Source of the DNA: Nematostella vectensis
Taxonomy: Eukaryota > Cnidaria > Anthozoa > Actiniaria > Edwardsiidae
Direction: 5' to 3'
Assembly: GCF_932526225.1 (NCBI RefSeq)
Contig: NC_064035.1
Location: 17,535,969 to 17,599,968, forward strand
Length of the DNA: 64,000 nucleotides
Shown here: piece after piece, positions 22,731 to 35,567 of the stretch
How positions within the stretch are numbered: the first letter of the stretch is position 1
How the letters are laid out: each line of letters begins with the position of its first letter
Notes under the pieces: generated by a model
What the model was told of the DNA's origin: nothing
Databases searched by the model: none
The model's input: the letters and a program-made list of their open reading frames with translations, nothing else
Program-made: the position numbers and the translations under genes

Positions 22731-25700
22731 ACTTTCTCTCTCTCCCCTCAAACAACTCCCTAATTACATGTTTAAAGTTATCGTTTTTATTGATAGAGAG
22801 AATGCCAAGAAGTTGATGCTGGATAATGACGTACTGCAGCAACAGATGGCTCAGACGGAGAAGGACACTCTAGAAGTGATATCTTTCCTCAAGCAAGAAG
22901 ACATAAAAAAGGATGACCAGGTACATAGTGTATCCGTGTCAAGTCAGAGAATCTGTAATGTGTTGCCAAAAGGAAGGAATCTTCCTCCTTTGTCTGTTTA
23001 TATATGTCAACTTTCTACCTTACAGAACCCTTACAGGCCATCATTATTGTCCTATACAACAAGAGTCTTTAAAAATTGGGTCCATAGTCTGTAATAACAA
23101 TACACAGTAGGCGCGAAACCCTTGTGGGGTCAGGTTTCCCTCTTGGTCGGGTAAGTGCTCAGAGATACTGTAGTCTGGAGAATTTGGCGAATTCTCGCCC
23201 CTTTGGCACTCATGCCATTGTCACCCCTAAGGCTCGTGCCTCTCGAGCTTAAATTTATGACTTTATCTGCCAAAGGAGAGATGGCAAGAAGTCTATCAAT
23301 TACTGTATCATGTTATCATTTTGTTGTATTCTTATGATGTCTGGTTTGATTTTGTTTGTCAGGTGTCAAAACTACAGCAAGGTCTAAAAGAATTAAAGAG
23401 AGAGTCAAGAAAAGAGAGGCAGGCCTTAGTAAGTCTAAAATAATACTTAGAAATTAATAATAAACCTTTAGAATGTTGACAAATGTGAGACAACACCCTC
23501 TTTTGACATTTTGATACAGGGATATCACTCTTTTTTGACATTTTGATACAGGTTTTAGATCCATAAATATAACACACATGTGGTTTTGATGTACAGTACA
23601 TAGAATTGGAGTGGTGATGGACATATTAAGTGGGAGCATGCATATTGTAATAATAGCATAATTTTATTTGTTCAGGTGGATGAGTATTCGCAGCAAATTC
23701 ATCAGCTGCAAGAAGCATTGGCTGAGAAAACCAACGAGGTATGTACAATCTGCAGCTGTTGCCATGGAAAAGCTATATGGTGGAAATTATTCCAATCATA
23801 GATTAAGATCAGCCTCAATTCACACAGTATTATTGATAGTGTTTTTTAATGTCTTGGATTTTTTACCCCTTTTTTAATTCCAATCCCAGAATAAAGGCAG
23901 CTACTATCAAAATTAAATTTCAGGTTAAGCTTATGCAGTCTGAGCTGAAACTAGTGAAAGAGTTCAGGCGAAAAAGAGCCCAGATGCAAAGGGAATTGGA
24001 TGAGGTGAGAAAATAAATCCATTGAGAGCATGTGACCGTCTTCTTGATCTAATTAAAACATAATATTGCATTAGTGAGTGCAAGATTTTTATGTTTAGAG
24101 CCCAAGATATTTTTCCTCTCAAAATATTTGCTTCTTTTATCTCTTTGATATTGCCAAAATTGCATTTAAAGGACCCAGCTGTCATACAGTTACATCACAT
24201 AAAATATGTACAGATTTGCTTAGAATATTTGACGTTCTCTCGATAGATAATGACTCACTTTTTGGCAGTCAAAGGGGTGCATGCCCAGTCCGCTAGCTAT
24301 GGTGCTTGATTTATCATAATGTTTGAAGATTAATTTATCTTATCCTGCCTTTCTTGTCTTAATTAAAGGTTTACATAGTACATTTTATTATCTTAGATCA
24401 AAGAGAGTATGTTTATGACTGAAAAGAAACACAAGGACACATTGCAGCAGATGGAACACAAATTCTTTGAAGAAAAGGTACAGCATTCTTTTTGGTTTCA
24501 CTAAATACTTTACCACAATGCCTGTGCCTTCCACACCAGTAAAACTGGTGGAAACTGAATAAATTCATTCATTTTGGTTTCATTATGATCTTTTATTCAA
24601 TTGGGCCTTGTTGTTCACATTAAGAGTGTGGTAAAATGTAATTGCTGTTTTCATTTTTATTCTCCAGGTTAGACTACAACAGGAGGCAAGCAAAAAGATT
24701 GCAGAGCTGGCTGAAAGAGCACACACAGAAGCAATTAGGTATTTACTTTTACTATCTTTAAAGTGCATTTGCTTTTACTATCTTTATACTGCTTCCCTGT
24801 AGGTGCCTTCTTTTTAATTCATTGTTGTTGTTTTTTGCGCCATACCTACAGTACATAACATGCTACAGAAGCAAAATTTCGCTTGGTGCGAGTTTAGGCC
24901 ACACAAAAGGCCATCTAAATACACTGGGCCTGTCTTGCTTGTTTAATTTACCATTCAATCATTAGAAACAGACAAACCGAGCATTAGTTTGATAGAAAAG
25001 CGTTGTTCGAAGATTCAAACAGGATGTGATTGTCACGCGAAAACATAACCTAAGTTCTTTGGCATGTCGTTTCTTCCATTTCACAAGCGCGAAGTTTCCG
25101 TTATGCTACCGCTCAGAAAATTAGGGACTGTACAGTAGATGTAAAGTTCAAACTAAGCGTATCTTATATAAAAATTGCCTATAAAAAGACTTATGTACCT
25201 AGAGTTAAGAAATAAATTTAAAATCAAGAAGAAACATAAAGCAGAACCCTCTTTTTGAAAGCAGGTCAAATAAGGGGTAGCGATGGGTAAATCCGAGACT
25301 TGCCGAGGCGCCAAGACATGCGTTTCAGAATCCGAGCACAAAGCTTTTGTCAAATTTCAGAATCCGAGCCCGAGACTTTTGTTAAACTTCAAAATCCGAG
25401 CCCTAGCTTTTTCTAGCTTGTTTTTAGATTGAGGTATGCCATAAATATTGGTCGAAAAAAAAGATAAGTAGCGTTTCAAAACAGTCTTCCTACAGTAGCT
25501 GAACTTTCTGTTTAAAGCGGAAAGGCTCAAGAATCCAGACACGAGAAATCCAAGATTCCGAGAACGCGTTCAAAAATCTGAGACTCCGAGACCGTAGAAA
25601 AAAGAAAGGAGGCCCCGAGACCCTTAAAATTTGAGAAAAACGAGACTTTGCTAAATTTTTGCGAGTTACCCATCGGCTTCTCTACCCCTAAAATGAGGGA

Positions 25701-28700
25701 ATGTTTTCCCGATACCCTTGTGGAGTGCAAAATCGAAGCCTGCATTTAATATCAATGTTATTCATTTGGTTTGACATTTTGCAGTAACCTAGATGAGACA
25801 ACTCGGTCTGTGTATAAAGAGAATGTGAGAGTGAATGCTGCCCTGGAGTTTCACATGAAGGAGGGGGAGGAGCTTAAGAAGGAGCGTGACCATTTACTGG
25901 AAGATAACAAGGAGCTCTCATCAGAAAAAGTACATAGATTTTAAAACTGGATCATGAACTCTTGTGGTCTTTAATTGAAATCATGTCCTTGAATTAATTA
26001 CATATATCTTGTTTTAAGGAACTAAATGGGATGATCGTTCAGGAAAAAGTAGTCGAGTGCAAAAAACAGAGCAAACATATATCTGAGGTAATCTCGATCA
26101 TGTACAAATATGCCAATCCATTGTCATTAAAAAAGATATTCTCAATGATGTAATCAGTGTAAAGTCAGGCATTGTATTTATAAGTTAATTTATATTTTTC
26201 CCATCAAAAAAGCTTCAAGAAAAAGTGAAAACTCTTGAAAAGTCTCTGAGCCACCTCGTACGAGAGTTTGAGGATGAAAGGAACGCAATTGTACAAGCAA
26301 CAGAAGACGAGACTCGGAGTAGCAGGTACATTCAACACATTTATTTGAACTACAGCATATACTGTTTGTTATTGTTTTAGCTACGCACTTTAGTGGTATC
26401 CATCACCTCAAAAAACAGTAAGAGTGAATTTGCCCGCGAGGTCTGCTGCTTCAGTACAGATTGGTACTTTGATCGTTTCTTGTAATAGCTTAGGACAACT
26501 TTATAAAATAAATTTTAAATTTAAATTTTCTTAAGATTTAAAATTTTGTCAGAACAATTCCTACATACTGTAATTCATTACATAAGAGTAAGTCTGAAAC
26601 AACTTGCATATCTATAACTCGAGCTCGCTCTATTTCGAGCTGTAATCCAGCCTTACGTCTTGGTATTAATTTATAAAATGCTCGCAATACGTGGAGCTCG
26701 CTGTGACCCAAATATTATGTTTCTGAATCAAGCGCCCCCTAATATTTCAAGGCCTGCCACATGTCTGTCTTTCCAACACTATACCATACTCAAAGCTTGT
26801 CCAACTTTTGATAAGATTTTTCATAACCCACTTTTTTTTCTGCAGGGCGGAAATTGCTCGATTGCAAAGAATTGTGGAATTGAAGACAAAAGAAATGAAC
26901 AAAGTGAAGAGACTTGCCAAAAACATATTAGATCAGGTGAGACAACCTAGAATGTGGTACTGTATTTGCATTTGCTAGTGTAGTCCATACTTGTTGTGTG
27001 GTGTCCAGATTTGTGGTCTCAAAATGTCGTCAAAAAATGTCATTGCTGTTTCCGCTTCATTGTCTTTCTTAATGCTGCTATTTCTGTAGTTGTTAATATG
27101 AACCGTGGTTTTTACTCTTAGAGAACGGAATTGGAGCAGTTTTTCTTGGATTCCCTGGAATATGTAAAGAATGAAATAGTCAAGAACAGGTAAAGCGCTA
27201 CTACTATTGTAATGAAGTAACGCATATCAAACTCCTGAATACACTTCAATGATCTTTATAAAGAGGGTTAAATTTTAACAAGACTCCAAGCAGTCGCCGC
27301 TGTGTCGAGCCTTTCACTTCTCTCCTTAACAATGACTGCTGATTTGTGCCGAACAGTCGATGATGGTTTCTAAGTCTTGTTTCTTGTGGTATGGTTCTTA
27401 CCCAGAGTTTTCTTGCTCGTTGTTCTCGATGTTTGTTACTAAGAATTGGGTCTGGTGGTATGGTACTTACCCAGAGTTCTCTCGCTCATTGTTCTCGATG
27501 TTTGTTACTGAGTCTTGGTTCTGGTGGTATGGTACTTACCCAGAGTTCTCTTGCTCGTTGTTCTCGATGTTTGTTACTAAGTATTGGGTCTGGTGGTATG
27601 GTACTTACCCAGAGTTCTCTTGCTCGTTGTTCTCTATGTTTGTTACTAAGTATTGGGTCTGGTGGTATGGTACTTACCCAGAGTTCTCTTGCTCGTTGTT
27701 CTCGATGTTTTTTACTAAGTATTGGGTCTGGTGGTATTGTTCTTACCCAGTGTTCTCTTGCTCGTTCTCGATGTTTGTTACTAAGTCTTGGGTTTGGTGG
27801 TATGGTTCTTACCCAGTGTTCTCTTGCTCGTTGTTGTCGATGTTTGTTACTGAGTATTGGGTCTGGTGGTATGGTACTTACCTAGAGTTCTCTTGCTCGT
27901 TGTTCTCGATGTTTTTTTACTAAGTATTGGGTCTGGTGGTATTGTTCTTACCCAGTGTTCTCTTGCTCGTTCTCGATGTTTGTTACTAAGTCTTGGGTTT
28001 GGTGGTATGGTTCTTACCCAGAGTTCTCTTGCTCGTTGTTCTCGATGTTTGTTACTAATTCTTGGTTCTGGTGGTATTGTACTTACCCAGAGTTCCCTTG
28101 CGCGTTGATTGACATTAAGTCTTGTACCAGGGCACAATACCGACATGACGCCCAGGCCGTTTATCATAACCGCATGCTGGCAGCTCACGCGGGCCAAGCC
28201 GACTACCCCAGGGTACGCACATTCAAGTCCTCAGACACCAGCACCAATAACGTGTTCGAGGACCTGCGCGAGGCGGAAAAGTGGAGTGGAATGGAAGGGA
28301 AAGTCGACGTAGGGGACCTCACCTGGGAGCAGAGGGAGCGAGTGCTCAGACTGCTATTCGCGAAGATGAATGGACAGAAAGACAGAAAGAAGTAAGAACA
28401 ATCACATAGTATATCCCGTAGAACTTCTAGTAGTTTTTTCCGATTACCTAATAGCTGTTACCTTTCCAAAACTGTAATCGTAAGACATTGCTCATAAATA
28501 AACTTTTGCTCCCGGAGTGCACGCTTGAATTTCAATTTTTGAGTGAGATAGTGTCATAACCATTGAGAGGAGTAAGTACGCAGCTGCTTTGTCTCCTATT
28601 ATCTTTGTTCTACAAAGGAGTTCTTTTGCTCCCGGAGTGCACGCTTGAATTTCAATTTTTGAGTGAGATAGTGTCATAACCATTGAGAGGAGTAAGTACG

Positions 28701-29066
28701 CAGCTGCTTTGTCTCCTATTATCTTTGTTCTACAAAGGAATTCTTCTCGTTCTTTGTGTCGAGGTGCGGATATTGTTCATTTGCCCAATCAAATTGCAGC
28801 TTAGAGACCTCTCCTTTTATGAATATCGTCTAATCTCTTTCATGTCTGCATCTTGTAGGAAAAAGATCCCCGCCCTTGAGCCCACACCATCATCAGGTCA
28901 GCGACCTAAAGCGCTGGAGTCAGGAGGGCCTGGTGACGAAGATAGTACATTTATCACGCAAGGTGTTTTGACAGGAGGGACTGGTAATCAGCAGAAAGGA
29001 GCTCTTGAGCCCACTCCTCCCGCCCTGCCCCCCTCTGGTAACCCTGTGGCAGGCTTGGTGTCGTAG
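21136..29066 (+). CDS. BBOF1: Basal body-orientation factor 1 homologue (coiled coil, ciliary)
   Basis: Coiled-coil protein that in vertebrates helps align motile-cilium basal bodies. Fifteen coding exons: 21136-21185, 21339-21464, 22797-22920, 23363-23428, 23676-23738, 23924-24004, 24397-24477, 24668-24738, 25785-25929, 26019-26087, 26213-26325, 26846-26936, 27122-27189, 28131-28391, 28859-29066. Phases agree throughout and give 538 residues, close to human BBOF1 (529). It has a lysine-rich N terminus (MPKKGKKAKGGKGKKSGG), then uninterrupted heptad-rich sequence to about residue 380. The diagnostic family segment LTWEQRERVLRLLFAKMNG follows, then a Pro/Ser-rich tail ending GNPVAGLVS. AATAAA at 29177-29182 is a likely poly(A) signal. 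Intron 2 holds nested MITEs, intron 13 a minisatellite and intron 14 a 120-bp duplication. Confidence 0.93.
21591..22370. mobile_element. MITE with about 60-bp terminal inverted repeats, hosting another MITE
   Basis: Left end GGCCGGTTTAGACTCTACTA and inward GATTTTTGCCTACAACCATC match, inverted, GTTGTAGGCAAAAATCATAG and CGTCTAAATCAGCC at the right end. Located in BBOF1 intron 2. No transposase frame. Confidence 0.75.
21683..21879. mobile_element. Nested MITE, about 197 bp
   Basis: Ends AGGCTGGTTCTCACTAGGAG and CAAGTGAAAACCAACCT are imperfect inverted copies. The interior is made of repeated AAGCGCAA / TTGCGCTT and GTGAGAATCGG / CTAGTGAGAATCGG motifs. It sits inside the 21591-22370 element. 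Confidence 0.7.
22437..22604. mobile_element. Small MITE, about 168 bp
   Basis: Ends CGTGAACACCTAAAATATGT and ACATATTTCCGGTGTTCATG are inverted copies (with GGAATG/CATTCC-like extension). BBOF1 intron 2. Confidence 0.6.
25273..25690. mobile_element. Inverted-repeat element rich in CCGAGAC motifs, about 418 bp
   Basis: Left end AGGGGTAGCGATGGGTAA pairs with right end TTACCCATCGGCTTCTCTAC (then CCCT). The interior has many AATCCGAG / CGAGACTTT motifs. BBOF1 intron 8. Confidence 0.65.
27364..28125 (+). repeat. 69-bp minisatellite, about 11 copies, in BBOF1 intron 13
   Basis: Unit contains GGTGGTATGGTACTTACCCA, then GAGTTCTCTTGCTCGTTGTT. A few units are 66 or 70 bp. The array runs straight into the acceptor of exon 28131-28391: the last bases TTAAGTCTTGTACCAG share TAAGTCTTG with the unit. 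Because 69 is divisible by 3 it keeps long open frames, which are not coding. Confidence 0.93.
28503..28745 (+). repeat. 120-bp tandem duplication (2 nearly identical copies)
   Basis: Copies starting CTTTTGCTCCCGGAGTGCAC at 28503 and 28623 differ by about one base. It is a very recent duplication in the last BBOF1 intron. Confidence 0.95.
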
Positions 29067-31191
29067 CCTTGTCATAGCCGTAGCTATGATAATAGCTTTA
29101 AAGGGTGTTAGTAACTTGCAATGTATAGACTGGTTTTACTTTGTAGATATTAAGAAATCATATGGAATATACTGTAAATAAAGAGCCAAGAATCCGGTTA
29201 CTCGGCACAATCGCCTAATTTCCATTTAACTAAGTGTTCTTCTTAAAGAAAGGATAATAGCACTTTACATAATCAGCTGATGAGAGCAGGAAGCACGCTC
29301 TCGATGTGTGTCGTCGCGTGTGTCAAAAAGTAGCCCTTTTCGCTAGTTAAGGCGGGACCTAAGGTGTGTACACGTGCGATAATTAGAGTGAAAGGACGCA
29401 AGGAGCGATAGCGCCAACAGAAACGGCGGGTAAGTTGGTGTAGGCTACTACTTTTTCCTTCATTTCTTTACCTTCGCTGGGCAATCGATTGCAGGCTTTC
29501 CCAGTCTACTGTGACTAGCCGCCCTTTATTACCTGTTGGCTCATTTCCATTCGATGATTCATTGTTTTGTCTAAAAATGAAGTTTGCTCATTTTAGCAAA
29601 ACAGATTACAATCACATTTGTGAATTACTTCTGCAAATACTTCTTTACCTATGCGCTGCAGGGCTGTCATATTATTGCGACCAAAATACAAGATTGCACG
29701 AAACCATACTCCTTACTCCTCTCTTTCACTGGAACTCCCTCAATATTGCCGTGAATTTGGGGTCCAAGACTTGCAACGTATTGAATGTAAGTTCCCTGTG
29801 AAGGTACGTCTTGTGGTCGAGGTAGGTTCAAAGTGTAATTCCAGATATCCAAGCAGTAGATTCTAGCCACATTCCCATACATTCATTGCTACGCTCTTTC
29901 TTGAAACACTCGACGGCGTATTTAGGGAGCTCTGGTTTTAACGATCGAGACGAATAGTAAGGATATAACGAAAATCAAATAAATCCGAACCAATAGAGGA
30001 AGGGGAGGCGCCGTAAAGTCACCAGCCGCAATTTAATCGGATATTAGCATGCCGTGTTTTATAAACATGCATGGTTTTCATGATTTTTTTTTTTTCAAAT
30101 AAAAGCTATCATACACTTGACAATTGTCGCGGCGTAAAATCGAGATGAAAGCAAAAATTCAACTGAATGCCGTGCTGCGAGCAATGTCAAGCTTTCTCTT
30201 TCTCTGCAAAAGCAGCTGGTGTCATCCGTTCAATTTATCAAGATTGAATAATTATGTTGTCCATGTAAAAAGATTAATATTTTCTTTAAATGATAATGGC
30301 TTGAAAAGAAATAGTGCAGGGGCTTACGCAGCCTATAAGCCTGCAGTCACTGGACTACAAAAAAAAAATTGGCGATCTTATTTGCAACGAAGGGAAAAAT
30401 GTTCACTTATTCATTTTTATGTACGTAGTTTTATATATATGATGAGGATAAAAACTATAATTTTCTTAATCATAGTCCACATATGATTTTCAAACATACA
30501 GTATTGTTATGTCGTTCAGTGCCACGCGACGACTGAAGTCCTATTTCAGACCGAGGATGAAAGAGGATCGTGTAATATTCATAAAGTCTGACGCATTGAC
30601 ACCAATTTCAAACCCAAAAGCGGGAGCTATAAAATCTTCACGGGATGCGGGGCCACGCCCTCATCCGGCTTCTCATTGATTTGACTGCAACTTGTTAAAA
30701 TCCTGCGTACGCCCCTGTAAATGTAAGTTATTTCTATGAAAATAATAACCTAGTATGATATTGCACAAAAATAACAAACATCATAATAATCTAAAGCCCC
30801 AAACAAAATTGCTTGAAATTTTCTTATCGTATTATGAAAGTGTAAGTAGTCTTTGGATGATAGAGTCCTAAAATACCTTCGGCGGAACATCCCGAAATCT
30901 AGTGATAAACATTATTTTCTTATCCAAGTCCCGCACTTCGATTTCGTCAAAATCCACTAGATGAGTACAACCTGTCTAACATGCAGAGCATCCATAGATC
31001 TACAAATGTTCTACTAAGTTTGTTAGCGCGTACTTTTCTCATCTACTAGTTTACACACTAAAAATAATAATTGGTGATATAAACAGATAAAAAAATAGTG
31101 AAAGAAAGGGAAACTTCGATTTCTAAGTTCTAGTTTTAGTTATGATAAAAATACATTGAGCTAACGATGCTAGATTGTATAAATGAATTTC
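29067..31191. other. Intergenic, no gene seen
   Basis: Downstream flank of BBOF1. Short open frames exist but none has splice signals, composition or motifs that I can support as coding. The text around 30540-30720 (ending GCGTACGCCCCTGTAA) resembles transposon remnants. Confidence 0.5.
29177..29182 (+). terminator. Probable BBOF1 poly(A) signal
   Basis: AATAAA 111 bp after the BBOF1 stop codon, the first canonical hexamer on this strand. Confidence 0.6.
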
Positions 31192-32201
31192 TTAACCCAT
31201 TGACTCCTGGCTATTTTTGAGCTAGCTGAATTTACAAAAAACAGACTGAAAACAGATACCTCCCCCCTATTCTGAGTTTTATACAGCCCGTCAAAGTCAA
31301 ACACAGCTGCACCTAGTCAGCGGTATCCAAGCTTTCCAACAGTGCTTTGCGGTCCCCACTTTTAATCCCTCGTCGTTGTGCTGAAGCCAGCACAAGTTGA
31401 TGGTTGCTTGTATTTTTCATCAAAAATACAGCTATGAGCGTATTAGAAGAGTCTCTCAGGACATCATGAAGTCTTTTGGGGCATAATTGAGTGCTTTGCT
31501 TATGGATATTTGCAAGCAAAGGTGGATTCATGATGATTTTTTCTTGTTTGGCTTTGCCTGGATGAGAAAATAATTTTCTAATGAATCACCACAGCTCTCA
31601 TAAATGCTGTTTTTTCTGAAACCAATTTGATTCCAAAATTGTTTACACTGCTATTCTGGGTCTGTATGACCTGGAATTGATTTGTTTGGCTTCGGGGTGA
31701 AAAGGCTGTCTAAAAACCATCTGACTTTGGGGAGAGGAATGTTGACTGGCCCTCCCCTCGTGAATTTTTCCCTGGATCTCCCAGAATGCTTTGCAATCCG
31801 TAAAGGCATCTTCGTAGTTTTACAAGCCTTCAAGGAGTGGACATTATGTTTTGAGGCCATGGAAATTAACCTGGAGGATCAGAATAAAGGTATCTATTTG
31901 TGTCTAGAGCTGTGTTTGCTGATCTCTCTCCCTTGTGTGGTATTTTTAACGGTTTATTGAGAGGGGTGATTCTGCTTTTCTTTCCTTGTTCGATTTGAAA
32001 TTTGTCAAAGAACCTGTGCTTTTATTTGGCTTAAGAGGAGTTGCCAACACCTTGGTTGGATGCATATCTTCAAGACCATTTATCCCTTAGACTGATGCCT
32101 GGTATCTTCATCTTGTTGTGTTTATTTTGCATTTATGATTTTTTTGGGTTGTGGGTACTTCCCAAAGCCGGTACAGGCCGGTTGAAGGGTCAATGTGTTA
32201 A
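31192..32201. mobile_element. TTAA-flanked non-autonomous element, about 1.0 kb
   Basis: TTAA at 31192-31195 and 32198-32201 flanks ends CCCATTGACTCC and its imperfect inverse GAAGGGTCAATGTG. TTAA targets and a CCC start are piggyBac habits, so this could be a piggyBac-type MITE. Two short internal frames (minus 31313-31531 and plus 31682-31960) look like no transposase I know. Confidence 0.5.
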
Positions 32202-32299
32202 ATAACTTTGTGGAATAACTGAAATTCACTCTTTTTTTTTATAAGAGCCTTTTTATTAGAACGTCCAGCCTGAGATTTCACCAAATCTTAAGAACATGC

Positions 32300-34739
32300 T
32301 ATAGTCGGGTCGCTTAGCGCACAAAAAGAGCTCAATCTATACACAGCGGACAAAAGCACCAAACTTGGTATAAATATAGCCAAAAGGATGGTAATCAATA
32401 TTGAGACCGATGCCCACCGGTACCATTTGCGAATCCATAAAAAAGGGGCAATTTTTTTTTTAGAAATCTGGTGTTGCGGGTACCCTGTGGTAATATTTTC
32501 ATACCTTTTCAAGGCACAAAAAAAGATCAAAATGCACATATTTGAAAACGATTTATATCATTTCAGCTGTATTCTATCTAATTCCGAGCCAAGAAACATA
32601 TAAATAGCTATAAAAAGCTACGTTTGAAGAAGAAGGAAAACCTACTGGAACCCATGCCCCACGCGGCTTTATTTACATCCCTTTTGCTAACATGCAAATA
32701 TGACTGATTTTTTTCATCAAATAAGCACAAATGTGGTGCACATGAATTTTCCCAGAAATTTTCTTTCAATGAGTTCTCTCAGTATTATCTAAGGGCTATA
32801 GAGCTTTAATTTAACCAGCGCGGCTGTAATTAATAGGCCCGTCAGCAGGAAAAAATATGCTACCGATGAGGGAGATTTTTCATAGCCTATTGTGCGTTCA
32901 TAAATTATACCATGACAACTCGGATCATTTTTTTATCTTTTCGTTACGGCCCTTTGTTAGTTTAAAATCAAAGTATCACAATTGTTTCCGAGACGAGAGC
33001 CTCGCTCTACCCCATGCTAGTTATGGGTCAAAGCGGGGGAGCCGGCAGACGCCCTTGACTTTCAACCACTCGGTCGTATGAAGCCAAAAACCCTAGCTAA
33101 TAGCGTTCCATGATTTATATTTTCATTCTGTAAAAAAAAAGAATATCGAACTAATATAGATCGGCAGCGGTGGCTTGCGTCTACAGATATGTCGCTCAAA
33201 ACCTTCTGATCGTTAGAATAATAGAATAAGTCTGGCTTACGTCAGGTTTTGGGCTAAACGTGTCCTCTCTTAAGGTTGACGCTAGTATCGTCAACACTAG
33301 AGTTTTTGAACAGTTGTTTATAGCACCGTCGTTTCTTCGGCACCTCGAAGAAAACGTCCCTGAGAAAGAAAAATCCTCTGTTTGGAAAAGAAATCCCCGC
33401 GGACCCTGGGCACATGCTAGCGTACGCGCATCATTCTGAAAAGTCTCTTTCAGTTTGTTTAAGAATAACTTTCTCCCCTTTATTACAATAACGGTCCGCC
33501 GATCACTGATCCACACCTTAGGAAAAGCCTCTAAAACTCTGTCCTTTAGGAGAAAACGGTTAAAGGATTTCTCATTCCCAAAATCTCCCAGGCGTGTATC
33601 ATGTACATTGTGGAGCTCGGACATCAGAAAAAGGAACGTATCATTTTCAACAGCCTTCACTTATATATTCTGTTAATATATTCTATAAGCCTGACAAAAG
33701 CTCTATACTTTTTTATCATCCTCTCTCGCTTCCTGGAGACCTTCCCTTTTTTTATTATCCACGGCCCTTTCCATCCCTGAGGTCATCATTAATCATCTTT
33801 AGGATAATAAAATAGTCCTCTATTGGCGCGGCGATTCGTTGAAAGTTGGTTGCTATCCTGTTAAAAGCATGCGATGCCTTCAACCTCATTACTATGATGC
33901 ACACGTAGGAAGCAATAGGCACTGTTTTTTTTTCGTGTATTCGAGCATTAATACCGCAAATTTGTGATAATTCCTGTGCCATTTTGCGCTATTTGCGCGA
34001 CAAAGAGTTTCTACAGATGTTTCTTCTGCAGAACATCAAAATCCTCTAATATTCTCAAGAAAAGAATCCCAACCTAATAACTTTGATTAAGGAGGCATAT
34101 CTAAAGCATCTTATTGGTCTTTGGTGTCTAGTTGACAGACACTTACAAAGCCCACTTATTAAATCCACCTCTACCTCTTTTTATTTAGCCAAAGTCAAAA
34201 TACCCGATAATTGCGATTAATCGCAGATTTAGAAGAAATAAATTTAAAATCAAGACAAAATTTCATGTTTAGTAGGTTTTAGACATTGTACGTCCTTGAT
34301 AAATAAAGCATGAGCTTTCTTTACCTAAAATACGCGATTTTATGCATATACATTGCCAATATAAGCCGCCATCTTTGATAACCGTGAGGGGGATTGGGTC
34401 TAGCTTTGAAAACAAATAAAAAAAATAAATCATTTTTATGCAGCCGACGACAGTTTTATCTTGAAATATTAACAAATACTGTTATATTTCCCCTACCAAA
34501 AAAAACAATCAGATATTTCGCCTTAGTTTTGGAAATACAAAACCTTTTAATTTCACCACAGGGAGCCCATGATGGACGTTTTTTTCTATTTTTTTTTTCC
34601 TCTATTACACAAAATCCTCAAGTGGTACCGGTAGGGAAAGAGCCCAATATTAATTAGCATCCTCTTGGCTATCTTTATGCCAAGTTTGGTGCTTTTGTCC
34701 GCTATGTATAGGTTGAAACACTAAGCGACCGGACTATAA
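32300..34739. mobile_element. 2.4-kb element with about 200-bp terminal inverted repeats
   Basis: Left arm ATAGTCGGGTCGCTTAGCGC, then AGCGGACAAAAGCACCAAAC, matches, inverted, GTTTGGTGCTTTTGTCCGCT and ACTAAGCGACCGGACTAT at the right. Similarity continues inward for about 200 bp up to CCCTGTGGT / ACCACAGGG. The interior holds one 154-codon minus-strand frame (33196-33660) without a recognised domain, so it may be a foldback or defective transposon. Confidence 0.65.
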
Positions 34740-34844
34740 GAGGATGCCGAGGCTCAGATATGAAAAATATTGTTTTTTGTCCTGGTGCGTTCTAAAATAC
34801 AGAATAAAATTGTGCTCATAATAACAACCTTTTATTTTTCCGGG

Positions 34845-34935
34845 GTCCGGTCTCCATCAAATCGCGTGCTCTGATTGGCTCTCGTGAGGTCCGGTATCCT
34901 ACGATCCGGACCCCGCGATACCGACCGCTCACCTC
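34845..34935. repeat. GGTCCGG-rich palindromic fragment
   Basis: CCGGGGTCCGG at 34850 and CCGGACCCCGCG near 34905 are inverted, around CTCTGATTGGCTCTCGTGAG. Probably the remnant of a short dispersed element. Confidence 0.4.
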
Positions 34936-35567
34936 CAAAGCTCGAAATAGTGAGTTAATTTGTAAAATGACCATCGAAACCTGGATTTTATAAAGTGAAG
35001 TTATAGATCTTCACCTTAAAACGGCATTTTATTTGTTATTTTATCTTGAATCATTGCCTTTACGTAAAAATCGGCTTCAAACTTCCTGTGTTTTGACAAT
35101 TTCCCGCCATAATGTTTTGCAACACGCGCGACAATTTCAACTTTGCTGAAAGTTTATTTGGGATACAAAAAGCAGCAAATCGTTTCTTCATACGAAGAAA
35201 AACGACAAATCACTCTAGGAATTTACCTGCATAACCATTCAAGAGAAGTTCTTTAGTGAATATATTTTATCGTCTGTAGACTGGTAGAGGATTTAAAGCG
35301 AAAGAAGACAATTCTACCATCAATCCGAGTTGAGAACGACGTATCAATGAAATATGGACTAAATTATTTTACAAAATTGTTGATCAAAACTCAGAGAATG
35401 TCTTCTTTGGAGGTTCTGTATTTCTGGAGGATAAAAAGCGTTGTGTGGAAATAGAAAATGGAGTTTATTGAATGATCATGAGCTAGCAAAATCTTCAAGA
35501 ACATCGACGAAAGTCAAAAGCGCGCGTAAGGTAAACAAAGTTTGAAAATCTATTGAGGAAAAAAATA

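Noticed and set aside
27360-27923. 187-codon frame with repeated SLFSMFVTKYWVWWYG
   Set aside because: Translation of the 69-bp array inside BBOF1 intron 13, between exons that join in phase without it.
33196-33660. 154-codon minus-strand frame as a gene
   Set aside because: No recognised motif and it lies inside an inverted-repeat element; reported only as an open question.
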